Source of the DNA: Tanypteryx hageni
Lineage: Eukaryota > Arthropoda > Insecta > Odonata > Petaluridae
Direction of reading: 5' to 3'
Length of the DNA: 64,000 nucleotides
Assembly (NCBI GenBank): GCA_028673005.1
Contig: CM054116.1
Span: 67,473,211 to 67,537,210, forward strand
The position numbers were made by a program, and so were the translations under genes. This document shows, piece by piece, positions 35,551-47,010 of this stretch. Each line of letters begins with the position of its first letter. Position 1 is the first letter of the stretch. The notes beneath the pieces were generated by a model. It saw only the letters and a program-made list of their open reading frames with translations, had not been told where the DNA came from and ran no database searches.

Positions 35551-35680
35551 TGGTAAGTGTTCACTGGCTCCTTCCTATCCCTCTCAACCTCTCGTTATAT
35601 ATATAAACTTGAGGAAAAGGAAAGATAGTGATGACGGTGACAACAAGGTGTTGGAGGGAGCCCAGTGTATACTTATCGGA
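35551..35680. repeat. Inverted repeat at the Penelope-like 3' end
   Basis: GTAAGTGTTCACTGGCTCC at about 35554-35572 is inverted at about 35660-35680 (minus strand ATAAGTATACACTGGGCTCC). A short TATATATATA lies between. The right arm matches the tail at 29577-29643, so two tails meet head-on here. Confidence 0.75.
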
Positions 35681-36418
35681 GTTGGCGAGCCGCTGGGGGT
35701 GTCAAAGAAGGAAGGGTAGTTAGGGGATGAGGGTACACCGGATTTTAGGAATCTTAAGAGGAAGAAGAGATTTTGAGCGAAGAAGGTCCCTCTTATATGT
35801 CTGACGTAAGTATCGGAGAGTAGACGGAGGGAAGGGGACGTGGGCAGAGAGGTGTATATAGAGCCTGAGTCACAAACTCGCGACCCCCATTCGGCATGCG
35901 GCTCTTCAGTTCAGAATGAATGGCCCTCTCAATACAATGATTCTATTCGCGGTAAATGGAAGAGTTGGCGTGTACAAGAACGATTCAGTGTGAGGCAATT
36001 ATTTTTTAAGTTTCCTGTTGAAATACTGTATGGTGCTACATGGTATTAGTTACTAGGATGTTGCCAGTCATCTATTGGAAGCATTAACGACTTTAATAGA
36101 CGGATCTGTTATATCGATCCCTAATGCTTTTTGCTTATAGTAATTATATAATAACAAATAACGATACCATTATGTAGGATACCGGGGTCACCGAACACTT
36201 TGTTGAAAAGGCCACATGAGACTATATTATACTGTGCAGACCACATAAGAGCTTACAAACGAATGATCGGTACCTGTGCAAATTTCCAAAAGAGCTATTT
36301 TTGAGAATTTTATGATTGTGTAATGTGTCATACGCCAATGTTAAAAGTATATTGCATTAATGCACTCGAAAAATATCGTTTAGTTTCCATAATTGATATC
36401 TAATGACAATTGCTCGTG
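35681..36418. other. Non-coding stretch, nothing recognised
   Basis: Ordinary sequence up to the SINE target duplication; no gene or element ends seen. Confidence 0.5.
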
Positions 36419-36429
36419 AATATGCACAT

Positions 36430-36721
36430 GGTTTGGTTTGTGTGTATTTTTGGCTAATAACTCCTCACAAACCAGACACACTCACAAGTGAAGAAGGAAA
36501 CCCGGTGCCGAAATTAGCCTACTCCTTACGAAGAGCACAAGGGGGGTCAGCTGCTTAACGTCCATTCCGAAGGACGTAGCGCTGACTTTCGCTTTCTTCT
36601 CAAACCACACAACTAGGGGACGGCACGATCTCAGGTATAAAACTGCAACCTCCGACGGAATTGAACCTTGGATCGCTGCGTGGAAGGCCAGCTCTCAAAC
36701 CACTCCGCCACCTTCACTCCA
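36430..36721 (-). mobile_element. tRNA-derived SINE with target-site duplication
   Basis: On the minus strand the 5' end carries a tRNA-like head: A box TGGCGGAGTGG and, about 35 bp later, B box GGTTCAATTCC, the internal RNA polymerase III promoter. A 200-bp body follows. The 292-bp unit is flanked by near-identical 11-mers, AATATGCACAT (36419-36429) and AATACGCACAT (36722-36732), the kind of duplication left by LINE-mediated insertion. The head looks Ser/Leu-like but is not a functional tRNA. The LINE partner cannot be named from this copy alone. Confidence 0.85.
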
Positions 36722-36857
36722 AATACGCACATCTTAAGGAAGTTTATGAGGTAAGGCGGGCAGGATTAATTAACTGCGCGGGAAATAGTTTGGAGATTCC
36801 TGTTATATAATATTTATAGTAATAAACTTTTAAGTTCTATAAGAATACCTAGGCTCA

Positions 36858-37235
36858 CAGGGTGTGCCAGAATTAGTGACTTAAATAATGCCTAAGAAAA
36901 ATAAAAAAATATTTAATTTAAAATTGTTTATTCCAATTAAAGTGTACAACTGGGAAATATTATATTGCTTGATAATTGTGGAATATAACACCATTTAAAT
37001 GCTTTCCACGATTATCCACACATTGATGTATTCGATAGAGTGCATTTTCCATGGCAGAAATCAAGGTTTCTCGATTAATACAGTTTAGCGCTATGACCGT
37101 ATTTTTTATTCCTGCAGTTTATGTGCCACTGTCTAAATACGTGAAATTAGCCCTTCAGGAAATAGTTCTCACAGAAGGGTCATTGTTTGTCTGGATGTGT
37201 GGCATGTAGCGTCATCTTGTTTAAACCAAAGTTTT
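36858..37235 (-). pseudogene. Second mariner-type transposase relic (C-terminal fragment)
   Basis: A terminus CAGGGTGTGCCAGAATTAG starts at 36858. On the minus strand, decayed frames encode KQDDATCHT with the second catalytic Asp near 37215, then in a shifted frame ENALYRIHQCVDNRGKHLNG with VIFH near 36985, the usual C-terminal block of mariner relatives. Stops and at least one frameshift separate them, and the 5' half of the gene is missing. This is a different family member from the 26.8-kb copy. Confidence 0.75.
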
Positions 37236-38545
37236 TGATTTAATAAAAACTTCAATACCTTCAGAAATACGTACCGACAAAATCCCTTTTCGACTTTCGG
37301 CACATACCCTACGCAATTTGCGAGAAGGAAAGTTCTCCAAGAGACTCGAGGAGGGAAGAAAGCGGGAAAGTGAGAGATGAGGAGAGAAGAATGTAGTGGG
37401 AGGAGAATGGAGGACTGCTTTTTCGATGAGAGAGAGAACGGAGAGGGAAGGGAGAAGGAATTTGGCCGGAGGGAGATAGGGATCCCATAGGAAGGATAGA
37501 AAGCAAGGCGGATCGTAGGGAGAAAAATGGAGGGATAGAAGAAGAAAATAAATTAAATATGGAGGCAAGGAGGGAGGGTAAGAAATGGATATGGTAATAT
37601 GAGCAAGTGAGCATAAGGCTGTGAAAATAAAACGATAAAATAATTGCGGGAAGGGTTGCGGTGAGAGGAGAGCGCACAACGTTAGAAGGAAATATAATAA
37701 ACTGGAGGACGAAAAAATATATATACGGAGGAAATAATTTAAAGAAAATAATCGACCGAGGATGCCGTGAAGGGCAAAAATGTAGTCAAGAGGTGTCCAT
37801 GTATTTTGGATGGAGAAAATTTGGTTGGTTGGTATGAATAGAGGAGGTATGGGGAGAAGAGAAGAAATAACAAGCGAGATACGCCCATTGTTATTCAAAA
37901 GGGTAGAAATTGTAAGTTTTTGGAGGAAAATACGTACCAAAGGAAGAAAATAAAATAAAGGCAAAAATCTAAAATGTTTAGATTTCACCTAGGTTGAAGA
38001 GTTCATCGGAATAATGCTTTGTTATGAAAGTGACATGGGATTGGGACAGTAAAGAATCACCGAACATAAACTATGCAATAATATTAAGTTTTAAGTTGTC
38101 TAATACAGCGAAGAATTTTCACATAAGGATGGCTGTGTGTAAAATTAGTAAATGCCGTTGGGAGGATGATTTAATATGTGGAAAAAACAATCTTGAATTC
38201 TGATGCGTGCATCATAAAACTCAAATAATAGCTGAAGATGAGACAATTTTGCCACCGATGCATCGGTTGCAAAATTATCTCGCAACATTGCGACGTCCGG
38301 TAAAAATTCAAATTTCTAACTGGATGTATTGGCGCGAATATCTATTGATATGAACTAATCAATTTTCTTTGGTTTTCAAAATTTAGTCAAATAATAATAA
38401 TCATATATAATAATTATATAAATTCGACTTAATATAAACTAGATGCTTAGTGCAGCGTTGCTTGCAGCATCAATAAGATAAGTGCTTACTTCCACTCTGC
38501 ATGATAAATTAATGCAATGGGTGGGTTTATTTTTAGAAATGTATT
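37236..38545. other. Non-coding stretch with purine-rich tract
   Basis: The + strand is purine-rich (GGAGA types) at about 37320-37600. This opens a 255-codon minus frame (37221-37988) rich in Leu, Ser, Phe and Pro, whose end overlaps the mariner relic; I judge it a composition artefact. The rest is AT-rich. Confidence 0.5.
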
Positions 38546-39012
38546 CCAAAATACTAAAAGAACTTTTCAATTATCTCCGACGGTCCCGCATTTATACCAG
38601 TTCCACGTTCGGTCCTGAGATGGCAGTAATAGAAAGATCCACGACAAATATTTTCTATCAAAATTTTCTGTTCAAATTGTTTTGCGACAAATGCAACTAT
38701 TAGATATTCGTACTTTTTTACTTTAATGTTTTTTACGACATTAATATAACGCAATGGAAATCAAGAATGTGCATGGGTATAATAAAAAAAATGCATGTCA
38801 AAATACTACAGTGCCACCTGGTGGGAAACACTTAAACTATCTCCGACGGTCCCGCATTTTAGGTTATATCAGTTCGTTTGACTGCCAAGAGATGGCAATA
38901 TGGTAAAATTACACGACCATAGTATTTTTTATCAAAATCTTTTCAAATTAGGTTTTCCAACAATTGCTTTTATTAGATACTCGTAGCGTTTCATTTTTAA
39001 TGTTTTAGGCAA
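38546..39012. repeat. Diverged direct repeat, two copies of about 200 bp
   Basis: Both copies (38546-38745 and 38799-39012) contain CAAAATACTA, then TATCTCCGACGGTCCCGCAT, GAGATGGCA, TATCAAAAT, ACAA-TGC-TTATTAGATA and TTTAATGTTTT in the same order. Only the 20-bp GACGGTCCCGC block is nearly unchanged, which makes it stand out. Confidence 0.8.
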
Positions 39013-41160
39013 TTTTTGCAACCAAAAAAGAAGTATAAATACTTTTAATGAAATTAGGTATTCGTTATTGAAACCTTAAGCAGATGCCGGAAGAAATATA
39101 ATCAAATATTTATAAAGAGATGTTTCTTTTAATTAATTCCTGAAAGTCATGGAATACCAATCCCACAGTTTAAATAATTAGCTGCGGCAGATTAAGAAAA
39201 TTTTAAGAGATATAAGATGTGACAAACCATTTCGTCTCCGTGAAATAAATGTTTCATGAATACGATGACCAAAAATGTACCGGGCCCCAAAACCAAACAG
39301 AAAATATTGAAAAAAGTGATAATGGAATGATGTGGCACGGTACGCAGAGAAAATACAGAAAGAGAAAGGATAACAGTGATTTTTTTCCAACAAAGACGGG
39401 AGACAAAGAACTGATGCGAAGAATGAGTGGGAGTGCGATTGGTTTCGGATAAGTTAAAGGGTTTGAAAATAAAAAAGACGTGCAAAAGACCTCGTAAATT
39501 GCAAAGGAGGAAATAAAGGAGCCATCCATATATTAGGCAGGAGATATAAATGGGGCGAGGTGGTAGAAAGAGGGAGGTAAATGCATTATTGGAGAGGATT
39601 GGAATGGAATTATTTAATGAGATGAAAGATTGGTGGAGCAATTCGGGAGAGAACGTGGAGGGTGGATTTGTTTAGAGTTATGGGAGGGACTCAAGATAAG
39701 GGAGAGAAGAGAAGAGAAAGGGAAAGGAAGGGGAGAGAGGCGGAGGCAAAGCGGAGAGAAGAGAGATGAGAGGGAATAGGAGGTAAAAGAGTTACGCTAA
39801 GGGTTGGCCCGAGATGGAAGTGATAAGATTGTCGATTCGTTTGATTCCGAAACAAAAGCTTGCTTCAGCCGGATTTTATGAGTTACTCTGGACAGAAAAT
39901 ACGACAAGAGAACACTTTTCTGAGATATCAGGGGTCACACAGGGGTTGCTTTAAAACGCCTCTCCAAAGTTCGCTCCGAAGTGAATATTTTTTTGCACTT
40001 TTTCTCGAAGAAGGATACTTGCTGGAGTATTAAAAATAAAAGATACTGTTCATTCGCTGGCGAAAAGAATTGTTTACATATTAAATTCCCGTATGCAAAA
40101 ACATTTGCGCAAGAAATTTGGCCTGCCTGTGATATAATCAATGAAATGAGCACTAACGTTTATTATTAAGGATTACGAAGAAAGTAGCATTTATTTCAAG
40201 CATTAAGAAGTAAATAAAAATATAATAAACTTGTTTAACTTAATTTATAACATAAAGTTACTAGATCAACGCGGAATCAATAAAACTGCCCGGTTAATTT
40301 ATTATGGTAGGATTTTAATTTTTCTGAGTTGGATCGAATTGGATTTAATAAAATGAATGTTTTGGAAAGTTGGTAAAATGAGAATTTTTTCAATTGATAT
40401 TTTACTTTGGACTTTAAACTCGAGGCGATTGGAAACGAAAAAAAAGCGCCTTAGGAAAAAATAAAAAAATCTGACTCGGAATTGATTTACGGTAGGTTTT
40501 AAAGAATTATATGTCAAACATTTCGAGCCTTTATAGTCAAATCATCGGAAAAAAGGTAAAAAAAAATGACCACATAATGAAACGCGACCCACTTCATGTA
40601 CGAATCTCATATAATGCAGCCGCGGATTTTTTGGCCCTTTTTCGTTGTAAAACCTTACTCGAGATTAGACGATGAATGATCGAGAACGCCGAGAAAGACA
40701 CTTGACGTTTATTTCGATAAAAAACAAGACGGAGAGGAAAGGGCGACGACACAAAAAATACAACGAAAAAAAAAAGAGGATGAATATAATGCCTTTCGGG
40801 ATGGTGCGCACAAAAAACGACAGGAGAAAAAATCACCCGGAACGATGCTTTAACGATGAATAATCGATGCGATTGAAGGTCACTCCATAAAATAATGAAC
40901 TGGCGATCAGGCGAAAGGACTTGCGAAAACATAAGGACGGGAAAGAGAAGAAGGGTAGAGATGGAGAAACGGCGAAGGAACGTCGTGAAAAGTGGAGGCG
41001 CAAAATAAAGTGACGATACCGAAACGAAAACTGGGACCAACTGGAAACACGTCAAGAGGACAGGCGGGAGGAGGAGGGGAGGGGGGTGGCGGGAGGAGGA
41101 GGGGAGGGGGTGGCGGAGGGACAGGAGGAGGAGGAGAGGTAGACGAAAGGATGACGTGGA
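39013..41160. other. Non-coding stretch with purine-rich tracts
   Basis: Purine-rich + strand at about 39690-39780 and GGA-rich at 40920-41150 (GGAGGAGGGG units at 41065-41140). A 236-codon minus frame (40594-41304) falls in the second tract and is a composition artefact. No gene recognised. Confidence 0.5.
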
Positions 41161-43090
41161 AGGGAAACCGATTGAAATAACTGCTCGGAAATTCACTTTC
41201 TCTCCCTTCATCCTCCACTCGGACCCTTTCGCATTACGCCCATTCACAAAAGGGACAGGAAACTCCCCTTTTATATCCTCAATTCCCCTTTCTCCTCTCC
41301 TCACCCATCCCTATTGAAGTCCTTCCCGCCCCTCCCATTCCATTCCCTTCTCAACCCCCCCCCCCAAAATCTACATTTTCGAAGGAAAAACAACGAGGGA
41401 GGTGTGAAGTATCGTAGCGACAAACCATCTCTCGTGACCGATGAAAAGACCTACAAATCGGATGGTAGTTACCCACTCTCTCTATTCAACATGAAGAACG
41501 GTTGCGGCGGAGGATGGGCAATGCTAAGTTGTGGAAGGCTCGGATCGAGTCATTTTCGCTCCTCTTCCCATCATCGTCGTTTTTCTCCCCTTCTCCCTCT
41601 CTATCATCAATACCGACCATCTTTCTCCGCTCTTTCCATCTACGTCCCCGTCGAGAAACTGTCCCATTCTGTGGAATGGAGGGGGATGAGTTGGAGAGGG
41701 GTACGTGGGAGGAAAAGAGACTGAGAAATATCTCGGGCCCGTAGCCAAGACCTCTTTCTTTTCCTTCTATTCCTTCTTCCTCTACGCTCTACTCTGTCTC
41801 GCCCATCATCTCGCCACTCTTTTTTTTTGTCATCTCGACCTATCGCCGCCACTCCCAGAACATCGGAAAACCCCAACACGCCCTAACCTTATCGCTTCAG
41901 TTTGAACTTCTCCGTCTCTCTTTCGCCCCTCCTCTTTCTTTCTTTCACGTTCGGCATCACCACATCCCCCCTCTCACCATCTCTCTCTCTCTCCTTTATT
42001 TCATCCCCTTTTATTTTTACCGCACCCGCTCCCCTCATGTCCCAACATTCATAAAAGCTCGCCGCCTTTTAAATAATTGAAGTCGCCTATTAGCGTCACT
42101 CGTGTTTACCGACTGAATAACTCCAAGTGAGAGTAGAGGGAGTTTCCTCTTCTCCCCGACCGCCGCCTCTTTCATCCCAGCGATATTTTTCCTCCTCCCA
42201 CTTCCCACCTACTCCTCATCGTCGGCGCTATTCGTCTTAACCTCCAACCGCCTCCTTCCCTTTCTCTCTCTTTTTCTTTCTCACCTCACCTCCCACTCCA
42301 TCACAAATTACCCCTTTCTCTCCTAACCGTCCTCTCATTTCTTATTTGTTTCCATCGTTCTCCGCGGGTCCAACCCCAACCTCGCTATATCTCCCTCCCT
42401 TTTTAATCCCTCTTTCTTCCCATTCCACCCATCTCTCCACTTTCGTTTCCCGCTCAACTCTCATTCATCCTACTTTCTCTCCATCTCCCTCTGTTTCAAA
42501 TATCTCTATCTCTACCTCGCTCGATGCCTTTATACGCTTCTCCCTGTGCCTTAATACCTATCTGGCTTTCCCTAAGCCTTTATATCAATCTGTATCTCGC
42601 TAAGAATTTATATCTCTTTGTCTACATAACTGCCTCCCACAGTAAGAGGTATCTGCCTTTCTCTAGTTCTTTATATCTGTATCATCCTTTCTGTCTCTCC
42701 CTCTCTCTGCCTTTCTCCCTCCCTTTCTATCAGCCTTTTTTTCTACCTCTCCCTGGCATTTTCTATATTTATATTTTCCCATCTTTTTCTCTCTATTCCT
42801 TCTATACAATTCTCCATATTCTCTGCCTCTTCCCATATATATATATATATATATGTCAATTTCTTCTATCTATTTTCCCATCTTTTTCTCTCTATTCCTT
42901 TCTGTACCATTCTCCCTCTTCTCTACCTCTTCCTCTCTCTCTATTCCTCTCTCTTACATTTACCCTTCCTACATTCATATATTCACTTCTTTCCTTTTCC
43001 TCATATTTTATTATTTTCTCTCTCCCAAGAACTCTCCCTTATATATCTCTTTATAACTTTTCTCTTATTTTTCTACAAATGGCGGCTTCT
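41161..43090. repeat. Pyrimidine-rich + strand tract (CT/CTTT) with a 65-bp internal duplication
   Basis: The + strand is mostly C and T. TTTTCCCATCTTTTTCTCTC with its flanks is duplicated at about 42770-42832 and 42870-42932 on either side of a short (TA)n at 42835-42854. Frames up to 244 codons (42524-43258) are open but encode only Ser/Leu/Phe/Tyr/Pro runs. Confidence 0.85.
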
Positions 43091-44959
43091 TTATACTTCT
43101 CCATGTCGGCTAAAGAAGCGGAGAACGTAAGGAACGCCTTCCTTCCTTTACGGTCTCGCTATTCTTTCCAGTTCTCTCTATCGTTCTTTATTCTATGGTT
43201 CGTTTACCCAAACATCTCACACCTCTCACGACCGAAGAGGCGCCGTTTTACGTTATGAAGGCTTGACGAGTGACCTTCCATATTTTTTTATCCCTTCTCC
43301 AAAACTCTCGCGGCTTCGAGGACCGCGGTAACTTAAAAAAAACCTGGAAACGACGGTCGTGTTATTGTCCGATCAGGTGGGTCAATAGTTGGCGCGGAAA
43401 AACGTCCAGGGTTTGCGTTTCGCTTTGAGGCGAGTTAGGTAAAGGAGATGTCGGGTGATCCGAAATGTGTCTGGCGCCGGGGGCAGCGGAGAGGAAACTT
43501 TTGTTAGGATTGGCGGGCGATCGTCCCTTTCGGTTGTATTTTTACTCCCCCCTCTCCCCGCGATGGTTTGAAGAGGGTGGAGGAGACGTTTTGAGCTTCA
43601 GTATCCGCACGTATGAATTTGCCTGTGTCTAGACGTGCGCTTCCAGTTCGAATAAGAAGCTAAAAGATAGGGTATATGAAAAGGGTTTCGTCTCTTTAAT
43701 TTTTTCCGTTAAGGACAATTGATTCAGACTAAGATGACGCGAACAGAGCTATGGAACACATTCATATGGAAATGTAGAAGAATTCTTTATTGGATACAGG
43801 ATTATATATTATGAAAATAGAAACCTGAAAGATTTTTTGATTAAAGTTTTGACGAAACTCAAAAATGTTAATTTAAAAAAATCTCGAATAAAACGGTGGA
43901 AGTGACCACCAACGTGCCGGATACGTAAAATCCATTAAAATTCTCCTGTAAACTCATGCACGACATTTACTTTTTTCAACAGGATTTTTTCTGACGATTC
44001 GTCGGGGAACCCGATTAAATTGCTCCATCTCATCGGTACCAGGGATCATATTCCAGAGTTACCGAATCGTTGAAACATTCCGCAGTTCCTACTTTACCTT
44101 CAATATGACTTATGACCATCACGAATTCGCTTGGATCTGGATTTCGTCATGACTTGCCATCGAGGTAATGGATATTTGCGGCCCTCGCAAACTCCCGACA
44201 AGGCTGCCAACGCCAAAAGCGACTGAAATCCGCTTTAACGACATACGCGGACATATATAGCTCTTTATTAAGATTGCAAATGAATGCGAGCATGAATAAT
44301 TGAATTACGATTGGTTGATGAATGACGCTTTCGTTGCAAATGCGCGGTCTCCGAATGGATCGCAACAAGTGAAGGGAAGGCGTGCGTGCGTGCACTCCTT
44401 TAATAATGTGCGTGTGTGCGTGTCACTGAGTAAGAGAGAGGGAGAGAGTGAAATAAACAGACAGGCAGAAATGGCTATTGCGGTGCAATAATGAATAATT
44501 CAATGAAATATTTCTGCATTAATCGCCCCGCAAACAGGAATACGAACGATAGCGGAAAAGTAAACCGGCATACTTTGGCTAGCGCCAAAAATAAGCAGTC
44601 ATCTAACTTTCAAAGGGACTCCTGTTTATAAAAGAATGAAAGGTAAAGTTTTACTATCCATATATCACTGAAAATTTTCCCCAGATAAATAAAAACCATA
44701 TCTCAACGTTTATCCGAGACCGTCACTCATCACGACGCTTTTCACCTCCGGATAAATACTACGGGAGGATGAAGTTAAAACCAGACTTTGCCAATCACCC
44801 GAGTGACAATTTTTTTTTTGTTAAAAGAAAACCCTTGCACCGTGCTTTTCTTCTCCCATTTTCTATTCTTAGTAGGTTGTTTGGATCAGTTCGAGCTATA
44901 AAACCTTTTTGTTTCATCCTCTCATTTTCGTTTTTTTCTCTTTCCCCTTCGAGATACTG
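43091..44959. other. Non-coding stretch, partly GC-richer
   Basis: CpG-richer at 43270-43600. A GCGT/GTGT run lies at about 44380-44430 followed by GA. No gene recognised. Confidence 0.5.
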
Positions 44960-45424
44960 CCACCTAGGGTAAAGAGAGAGAGTGTGAGAGATAGAGAGAG
45001 AGAGAGAGAGAGAGGAACCCTTGGATTCCCGTCAGTCTTTGTGAGGAGGAGACCGATAGTTTGAAAGGGAGGAGGAGAGAGGAAGTGAGAGAAGATGAAA
45101 AGCTACAGGGGGGAGTTTGAGAGATGAAGGAAGTGTAGGGGGCAGGCGAACGGGGAGGATGATGGTCGAAGAGAGAAGGAAGCTGTAGATAGAGAGAGAG
45201 ATCTGGAGGAGGAAGGCGGAGGGTGGTTGAGAGCGGGAGGGGATGGGGCCGAGCAGGGAGGGGGCAGGAGGAAGGATAGAGAGAGGAGTAAGGGGATAAG
45301 AGGATGAGGTAAGAATGAGTAAAGAAGAGGTGAGAAAGGATAAATAAGAGGCGAAAAGAGGGAGCGAAGAGGCAAAAGGAGAGAGAGAGAGAGAAGAGGC
45401 AAAAGAAGAGAGGCGGAGGCAAAA
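44960..45424. repeat. Purine-rich + strand tract with (GA)n
   Basis: (GA)n at 44984-45013, then GGA/GAAG-rich sequence to 45424. Minus-strand frames of 142 and 152 codons here are artefacts of the tract. Confidence 0.9.
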
Positions 45425-45845
45425 AGAGAGATTAGATTATATATGGTTTTTAATCCGAGCGAGATTGAGACTAGGAAGTCCAATCTTCCACCTAACCACT
45501 CATCATGACACACATCTAATAATGCATTCAAGAATTAACAATAATATAGTAATAATACAATAACCGTAAAAAAATAATTGTGGCAAAAATAACAGAAAAA
45601 GCCCACTGCAGGAAAACATCCACATAGAAGGGGTGTGTGAAAAACCCGCGAAACCTACTAAAGCTCACTAAACAAATCATCATATGTTGCACTATAATAT
45701 ATAAGATAACCATGCATAAAAATACATGTAATAAGAGTATAGGCAAAAAAGAAAAATGGAGGGAACAAATAGAGAAAAATAAATAAATGCACTACAGGGT
45801 AACACCCACACAGGAAATCTATTGAAGATCTTTACATAAGAATAT
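45425..45845 (-). mobile_element. LINE 3' tail inserted in the purine tract (copy 1)
   Basis: An AT-rich block of about 420 bp interrupts a purine tract whose flanks share GAGAGAAGAGGC. Its left edge (45425-45490) aligns with the tail at 60105: both have GAT-A---(T)TTTAATC/TTC-G-GCGA-ATT-AGAC---A-GTCCA-TCTT, then AACC. On the minus strand the edge ends in an ATCT/AATCT repeat, as short-repeat-tailed LINEs (CR1/L2-like) do. No ORF2 remnant was recognised. Confidence 0.5.
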
Positions 45846-47010
45846 AGCAATTAAAGAAGAAAGGAAAACAGGAAAAGAGAGAGAAGAGGCCAAAGGAGCG
45901 AGAGAAGATGCAAAAGGAAAGAGAAAAGGCGAAGGAGAGATGAGGCTAAAGCAAATAGAAAAGGCAAAGGGAGAGAGAAAAGGCAAAAGGAGAGAGAGAG
46001 AAGAGATGAAAAGAGAGAAAGAGAAAGATAGAGACGGGCGTAGAAGGTCACGAGTGGAGAAAGAAGGAGAAAGGGAGGAGAAGGATTAGGAGGTGGAAGG
46101 AGACGAATGGGCATTTACGGAGAAGGCAATGGTCTGGGAGACATGTTTCCTTCAGGAGTTCGTTCGATCTGATGGAGGTATCTATTAGATGGACCACCCT
46201 GAGAGAGAGAGAGGGAGTTTGGAACTAGAAAGGGAGTCAGGCAAAGGAGAGAAAGGAATTTGTTAGGAAAGTGGAGAAGAGGAGCCAAAATGAGAAGAGG
46301 TAGGAGGGCGTCAAACGATTTCAGAATACAAGAACAGTCTGGAAATCGTAGAGGGAGTGTGCAAAGCTTAAATTATAAAGCAAAAGATGCGATAGAGCGT
46401 AAAAGAGTAGTAAATAAGGGAAATAAATAAAGGAAAAGAAATGGCAAACTAAAGCACAAAAAGCAGAAACGGGATAAAAGAAAATATATCGAGACAAGTG
46501 ATAAAGAGCGATGTTTGACCGTTTAAAACAAACTAGAAAACTTGAAAATGCGTAGTTTTATCGGTTTCAAAGAAGGATCAGATAAAACAAATACTGTAGA
46601 GAATGCGAGGGAATTCCAAGGAAAGATCATAGCTGGTAAATTAGAAAGAAAATTCAGCAATAAAGTAGCCGAGAATAGGAAGATTAAAGCAAATAGAGGG
46701 CAGGATCTAAAACACAAATGAAGCGAAATTCAGAAGAAAAAAATTCCATTGGATACTTTTTCTGACTAAAAGAAAACAAGAAAGGCTTTTGACCGAGAGA
46801 TGACGGTGAATGATAGCAGAGATCAGAAAGAAAGACAGAGAGAGAGAAGTAAATATAGTGAAGGGACGATACGGTTAAAAGGTACTTAAGAGGGCTAGAG
46901 GGCGGGAAATAAAAGGCGGCGGCAAATGCGGATAAGGAACTATAAAGGCGGATGAAATGGATCCGAGCGGAAAGAGAGAGAGAGAGAAACGGAAAGCGTA
47001 ATAGCAAATG
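45846..47010. repeat. Purine-rich + strand tract with AAAAGGCAAAGGGAGAGAG-type units
   Basis: GA/GGAA-rich on the + strand, with irregular minisatellite-like units between 45880 and 46020. Minus frames up to 142 codons are artefacts. Confidence 0.85.

Larger units (their letters stand above)
34666..35680 (+). mobile_element. Penelope-like retroelement, 5'-truncated
   Basis: The element keeps the last part of its single ORF (linker plus GIY-YIG endonuclease), a 22-bp tandem repeat, the CTGAAGA hairpin motif and an inverted-repeat tail. The reverse transcriptase that should precede it is absent; sequence stops at the (TA)n run. Penelope-like elements are non-LTR-type retroelements whose RT is related to telomerase and whose endonuclease is of the GIY-YIG type; 5' truncation is common. 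Confidence 0.85.

Noticed and set aside
36655..36715. Functional tRNA gene
   Set aside because: A and B boxes are present, but no acceptor-stem pairing is seen and the sequence continues into a SINE body flanked by a target duplication.
37221..37988. Longest open frame of the window (255 codons, minus strand), looking like a membrane protein
   Set aside because: It is the pyrimidine side of a purine tract, so Leu/Ser/Phe/Pro are expected by composition, and its C-terminal end overlaps the mariner relic. No domain is visible.
40594..41304. 236-codon minus-strand frame
   Set aside because: Caused by the GGA-rich tract (poly-Pro/Leu); no recognisable domain and no splice or start context.
42524..43258. 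244-codon frame on the + strand with hydrophobic runs
   Set aside because: It falls in the CT-rich tract including a duplicated block and a (TA)n run; overlapping frames are open too. Composition explains it.
44964..45531. Two overlapping minus frames of 152 and 142 codons
   Set aside because: Both are artefacts of the same (GA)n/GGA tract; two frames being open at once argues against coding.
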